This document shows positions 14,035 through 16,789 of a DNA stretch of 16,789 bases, one piece after another. The DNA is from Oscillospiraceae bacterium. Lineage in GTDB: Bacteria; Bacillota; Clostridia; Oscillospirales; Oscillospiraceae. Location: NCBI GenBank assembly GCA_009776905.1, contig WRMX01000064.1, positions 1 to 16,789 on the forward strand, given 5' to 3'. The translations under genes and the position numbers were made by a program. The notes under the pieces are model-generated. The model was not told the origin of the DNA, searched no databases, and saw nothing but the letters and a program-made list of their open reading frames with translations. Position 1 is the stretch's first letter, and each line of letters starts with the position of its first letter.

Positions 14035-14280
14035 ATGGCAAAATTTGAAGTACGATTCGAGGGCGACACATGCAAGGGCTGCGAGCTCTGCCGCGTGTTT
14101 TGCCCCAAGGGACTCATCACGATGAGCCCCCAGATCAACAAAAAAGGCTACGGCCCGGCCACGATCGAGCGCATGGACGAATGCATCGGCTGCAAATCCT
14201 GCGCGCTCGTCTGCCCGGACGGAGCAATAGGAATATTCAAAGCAGAACAAAACAACGAGGGTAAGGAGGCGACGAAGTGA
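14035..14280 (+). CDS. korD: 2-oxoacid:ferredoxin oxidoreductase delta subunit, 2[4Fe-4S] ferredoxin
   Basis: An 81-aa ferredoxin-like subunit that carries electrons from the catalytic subunits towards free ferredoxin. Two complete cluster motifs are present: C13-C16-C19-C23 (CKGCELCRVFCP) and C50-C53-C56-C60 (CIGCKSCALVCP). Length and cysteine spacing fit the KorD/VorC/PorD family. The frame is open to a TTG at 14014, but the ATG at 14035 has AAGGGG 8 nt upstream and begins the conserved part, so I use it. Its stop overlaps the GTG of vorB by 4 bases, indicating translational coupling. The substrate-specific name (kor or vor) cannot be fixed from this subunit. Confidence 0.92.
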   Translation: MAKFEVRFEGDTCKGCELCRVFCPKGLITMSPQINKKGYGPATIERMDECIGCKSCALVCPDGAIGIFKAEQNNEGKEATK

Positions 14281-15359
14281 GCGAGAAAGTCCTGATGAAA
14301 GGCAACGAAGCCTTTGCCGAGGCCGCTATCCTCGGCGGGAGCCGCTACTATTTCGGCTATCCGATCACCCCTCAAAACGAGATCCCCGAATATATGTCGC
14401 GCGAGCTACCGAAACGAGGCGGCGCGTTCCTGCAAGCAGAAAGCGAGCTTGGAGCCATCAACATGGCATATGGCGCGAGCGCGTCAGGCGGCAGGGTGTT
14501 CATCACATCCTCATCGCCCGGCATCGCGCTCATGCAAGAAGGCCTGAGCTTCCTCAGCTCCGCCGAAGTCCCGCTCGTCGTCCTTGCGGTGTGCAGAGGC
14601 GGCCCCGGCATCGGCGGCATCCACCCCGGCCAAGCGGATTATCTCCAAGTGACGCGCGGCGGCGGCAACGGAGATTATAAGGTCCCCGTCTTCGCCCCTT
14701 CGAGCATCCAGGAGGCCGTCGACCTCATATATGAGTCCGTCGAGCTTTCCGATTATTGGCAAAACCCGTTTCTGGTCTTCACCGACGGCATTCTCGCGCA
14801 GATGATGGAGCCCGTCGTGCTGCCCGATCCCCGTCCCGAAATGAAAAACGAAGACATCAAAAAGCATAAGCCTTGGGCGATCACGGGTTACGGCGATGAC
14901 GATTCCAAGCGCGCCGTGGTAAAATCGCTGCGCATGGTCCCGGACGACCTTGAGAAACATGTCGAAAAACTATTTGAAAAATATGCCAGAGCCGAAAAGG
15001 AGCTCGTGCGCGTCGAGACGCTCGGCGTCGAAGATGCGGACATCGTGTTCGTCGCTTTTGGCACAGTCGCGAGGATCACAAAAGAGGCCATCGAGCTGCT
15101 TGCCGACCGCGGGATAAAAGCCGGGCTCATACGTCCGATCTCATTATGGCCGTTCCCATACGGCGCGTTCGACCTCATCACAGACAAAACTAAGGTCGTC
15201 ATCTCCGCGGAACTCTCGATGGGCCAGCTCATCCAAGACGTCAAAATCGGCGTCGGCAAGCGTTTCCCCATCGGATTAATCAATCGCACGGGCGGCATCA
15301 TCCCGACTTCGCTCGAGATTGCCAACCGTGCCGAGAGCATTCTAAAAGCTGGGAGTTAG
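14277..15359 (+). CDS. vorB: 2-oxoacid:ferredoxin oxidoreductase alpha subunit (VorB-like)
   Basis: A 360-aa alpha subunit of the CoA-dependent enzyme that oxidatively decarboxylates a 2-oxoacid to an acyl-CoA while reducing ferredoxin. It begins with the family signature KVLMKGNEAFAEAAI, followed by YFGYPITPQNEIPEYM (26-41), FLQAESELGAINMAYGA (51-67) and GGPGIGGIHPGQADYLQVTR (108-127). The length is normal for the alpha subunit of four-subunit enzymes. Closest by memory are proteins annotated as 3-methyl-2-oxobutanoate dehydrogenase subunit VorB; 2-oxoglutarate (KorA) is the alternative, and sequence alone does not settle the substrate. The GTG start is preceded by TAAGGAGG at 7 nt, a near-ideal site. 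Confidence 0.92.
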   Translation: MSEKVLMKGNEAFAEAAILGGSRYYFGYPITPQNEIPEYMSRELPKRGGAFLQAESELGAINMAYGASASGGRVFITSSSPGIALMQEGLSFLSSAEVPLVVLAVCRGGPGIGGIHPGQADYLQVTRGGGNGDYKVPVFAPSSIQEAVDLIYESVELSDYWQNPFLVFTDGILAQMMEPVVLPDPRPEMKNEDIKKHKPWAITGYGDDDSKRAVVKSLRMVPDDLEKHVEKLFEKYARAEKELVRVETLGVEDADIVFVAFGTVARITKEAIELLADRGIKAGLIRPISLWPFPYGAFDLITDKTKVVISAELSMGQLIQDVKIGVGKRFPIGLINRTGGIIPTSLEIANRAESILKAGS

Positions 15360-15363
15360 CATT

Positions 15364-16113
15364 ATGGAACAAGTTTTTGCATATACAAAGGGCATGGTCA
15401 GGACAGATACGAGCTACTGCCCCGGCTGCGCGCACGGCATCGCGCACAGGCTCATCATGGAGACGCTCGACGAGATGGGCAGGCTTGGCAGCACGATTGG
15501 CGTTGCGCCCATCGGATGCAGCGTCCAGGCGCATAAATTCATGAACGTCGATATGTGCGAGTCCGCCCACGGGCGCGCTCCTGCGGTCGCGACAGGCATC
15601 CGCCGCGTCCACCCCGACAAGCTGGTGTTCACATACCAGGGCGACGGCGACCTCGCCTCCATAGGCACCGGCGAGATAATCCATGCCGCCGCAAGGGGCG
15701 AGAAAATCAGCACTTTCTTCATCAACAACGGCATATATGGCATGACGGGCGGGCAGATGGCGCCGACTACGCTCATCGGGCAAAGGTCGACCACCTCGCA
15801 ATCCGGCCGCACCGTCGAGCAGGCAGGCGCGCCGATGCGCGTTTGCGAGTTGCTTGCCACGTTGGACGGAGCCGTTTACATCGAGCGCGTTGCGTTAAAC
15901 TCTCCCGCCAATATCAATAAGGCAAAAAAAGCGGTCAGGCGCGCGTTTGAAGTCCAGGAAAAAGGCCTCGGCTTTTCGCTCGTGGAATTCCTTTCCACCT
16001 GCCCGACGGACTGGGGTCTTGCCCCCGCCGACGCGATGAAATGGGTTTCGGAAAAAATGATCCCATATTACCCATTAGGCGTTTTCAAATCGCCGGAGGG
16101 AGGGCAGGCATGA
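15364..16113 (+). CDS. korB: 2-oxoacid:ferredoxin oxidoreductase beta subunit, thiamine diphosphate-binding
   Basis: A 249-aa catalytic subunit holding thiamine diphosphate and probably one [4Fe-4S] cluster. The cofactor motif runs from GDGD (93-96) to NN (121-122) with YGMTGGQMAPTT following. CPGC (C19, C22), C52 in PIGC and C213 in STCPTDWG match the number and rough spacing of the cluster ligands known from archaeal 2-oxoacid oxidoreductase beta subunits. Length is normal. It follows vorB by 4 bases; GGGAG lies 8 nt before the ATG. The next start codon overlaps its stop (ATGA), so beta and gamma are translationally coupled. Confidence 0.93.
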   Translation: MEQVFAYTKGMVRTDTSYCPGCAHGIAHRLIMETLDEMGRLGSTIGVAPIGCSVQAHKFMNVDMCESAHGRAPAVATGIRRVHPDKLVFTYQGDGDLASIGTGEIIHAAARGEKISTFFINNGIYGMTGGQMAPTTLIGQRSTTSQSGRTVEQAGAPMRVCELLATLDGAVYIERVALNSPANINKAKKAVRRAFEVQEKGLGFSLVEFLSTCPTDWGLAPADAMKWVSEKMIPYYPLGVFKSPEGGQA

Positions 16114-16652
16114 GTACTCATAAAATGTTTTTCGCCGGTTCCGGCGGACAGGGCGTGCTCCTGATGGGGCAGATAGTGACGCACGCGGCGATGCTTGAAG
16201 ACAAGCAGGCGACATTTTTCCCGTCATACGGGCCGGAGATGCGCGGCGGCACGACAAACTGCACCGTCATCGTTTCGGACAAAACCGTCAGTTGCCCCCT
16301 CATCAACGAAGCGGACTATATAGTCGTCATGAACCTGCCTTCGCTCATCAAATTCGAGCCGTTGCTCAGGCCGGGCGGGATCTTGCTCCTCAATAAATCG
16401 ACCATCGATCAGTCTGCCACACGCGATGATATCACGGCCATCGAAGTGCCCGCCAACGATTTGGCGAGCGATCTCGGCAATGCCCGCGTCGCGAACATGG
16501 TCATGCTCGGCGCGTTCATCCGCGCTACGAACGTCGTCTCGGGAGCTGCCATCGGCAAGGTCATCGAGCAGACGATTGGCGCTAAGAAGGTCGAGCTGCG
16601 CGATCTCAATATGCAGGCGTTCGACCTCTGGCAGCCAACACCCGTCCGCTAA
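16110..16652 (+). CDS. korC: 2-oxoacid:ferredoxin oxidoreductase gamma subunit
   Basis: A 180-aa gamma subunit, which completes the alpha-beta-gamma-delta complex and helps bind CoA. It shows the family start MFFAGSGGQGVLLMGQI (6-22) and FPSYGPEMRGGTTNC, typical of the 2-oxoacid:acceptor oxidoreductase gamma/alpha family. The frame extends upstream to 16041 inside korB, but the ATG at 16110 has GGAGGGAGG just before it and gives the standard length, so it is the start. Last gene of the operon; beyond it only a repeat array is seen. Confidence 0.93.
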   Translation: MSTHKMFFAGSGGQGVLLMGQIVTHAAMLEDKQATFFPSYGPEMRGGTTNCTVIVSDKTVSCPLINEADYIVVMNLPSLIKFEPLLRPGGILLLNKSTIDQSATRDDITAIEVPANDLASDLGNARVANMVMLGAFIRATNVVSGAAIGKVIEQTIGAKKVELRDLNMQAFDLWQPTPVR

Positions 16653-16657
16653 CCCTC

Positions 16658-16789
16658 TCATCTGCGGCATTCCGCACCACCCCACCACCCCTCGCATCTG
16701 CGGCATTCTGCCGCCACCCCGCACCCCCCGTAGCGGCGGCAATCTGCCGCCACCCCGCACCACCCCGCACCCTTGTAGCGGCGGCAATC
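16658..16789. repeat. GC-rich hairpin repeat array downstream of korC
   Basis: A ~45-bp unit beginning GTAGCGGCGGCAATC occurs at 16730 and 16775, and related degenerate units precede it. Every unit contains a small hairpin: TGCGG/CCGCA (16663-16676), GCGGCA/TGCCGC (16700-16714) and GGCGGCA/TGCCGCC (16735-16751), separated by CACCCCGCACC spacers. The array reaches the window edge. There is no T-run, so classical termination is doubtful, although it is the only structure after the operon. Confidence 0.85.

Noticed and set aside
16660..16789. CRISPR array
   Set aside because: Repeat units are degenerate, spacers are C-rich near-copies rather than unique sequence, and no cas gene is present. The same applies to the arrays at 4218, 5566, 6612 and 9980.

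Overview
The window looks like a chromosomal segment of an anaerobic Clostridia-type Firmicute. The reasons are a ferredoxin-dependent 2-oxoacid oxidoreductase operon of the VorB/Kor type, strong AAGGAGG-like ribosome sites, GTG and TTG starts, and large hybrid sensor kinases feeding an HD-GYP protein. The genus cannot be read from the sequence. Host genes are GC-rich, and two stretches are visibly AT-rich: about 655-4210, and the gap 12521-13224.

Layout. (1) 3-707 (+) is the 3' part of tgt, with a 14-residue tandem repeat in its linker. (2) 704-3967 (-) is an AT-rich single-chain (type IIG-like) restriction-modification enzyme that converges on tgt with a 4-base overlap and looks acquired. 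(3) 4104-4459 has no gene; it holds a GC-rich ~47-bp repeat array and a terminator-like hairpin. (4) 4460-12382 (-) is a four-gene signalling cluster transcribed right to left: a 7TM hybrid kinase, a dCache/PAS hybrid kinase with a C-terminal HPt domain, a response regulator with an unrecognised N-terminal domain, and a REC-HD-GYP phosphodiesterase. (5) 12383-13284 is a promoter island. Two near-identical 43-bp hairpin repeats lie in inverted orientation around an AT-rich stretch carrying outward promoters and a 78-aa ORF with its own promoter and strong terminator. (6) 13285-16652 (+) is a P-loop ATPase followed by the four subunits korD-vorB-korB-korC. (7) 16653-16789 is another GC-rich hairpin repeat array, running off the window.

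How the genes work together. The signalling cluster reads as a membrane phosphorelay. Two receptor kinases could pass phosphate through their own receiver domains and the HPt domain to the two response regulators. The only recognisable output is c-di-GMP (or related cyclic dinucleotide) hydrolysis by the HD-GYP domain; no DNA-binding output is visible. The right-hand operon couples oxidative decarboxylation of a 2-oxoacid to ferredoxin reduction and acyl-CoA formation.

The most striking property is that almost every intergenic gap, and one coding region, holds a different short repeat array. In the signalling cluster all three gaps between genes have been expanded this way. One array is bracketed by a 10-bp direct duplication made from the end of the upstream gene, and another supplies the Shine-Dalgarno sequence of the downstream gene. 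No tRNA, rRNA, CRISPR array, transposase or integrase was seen.
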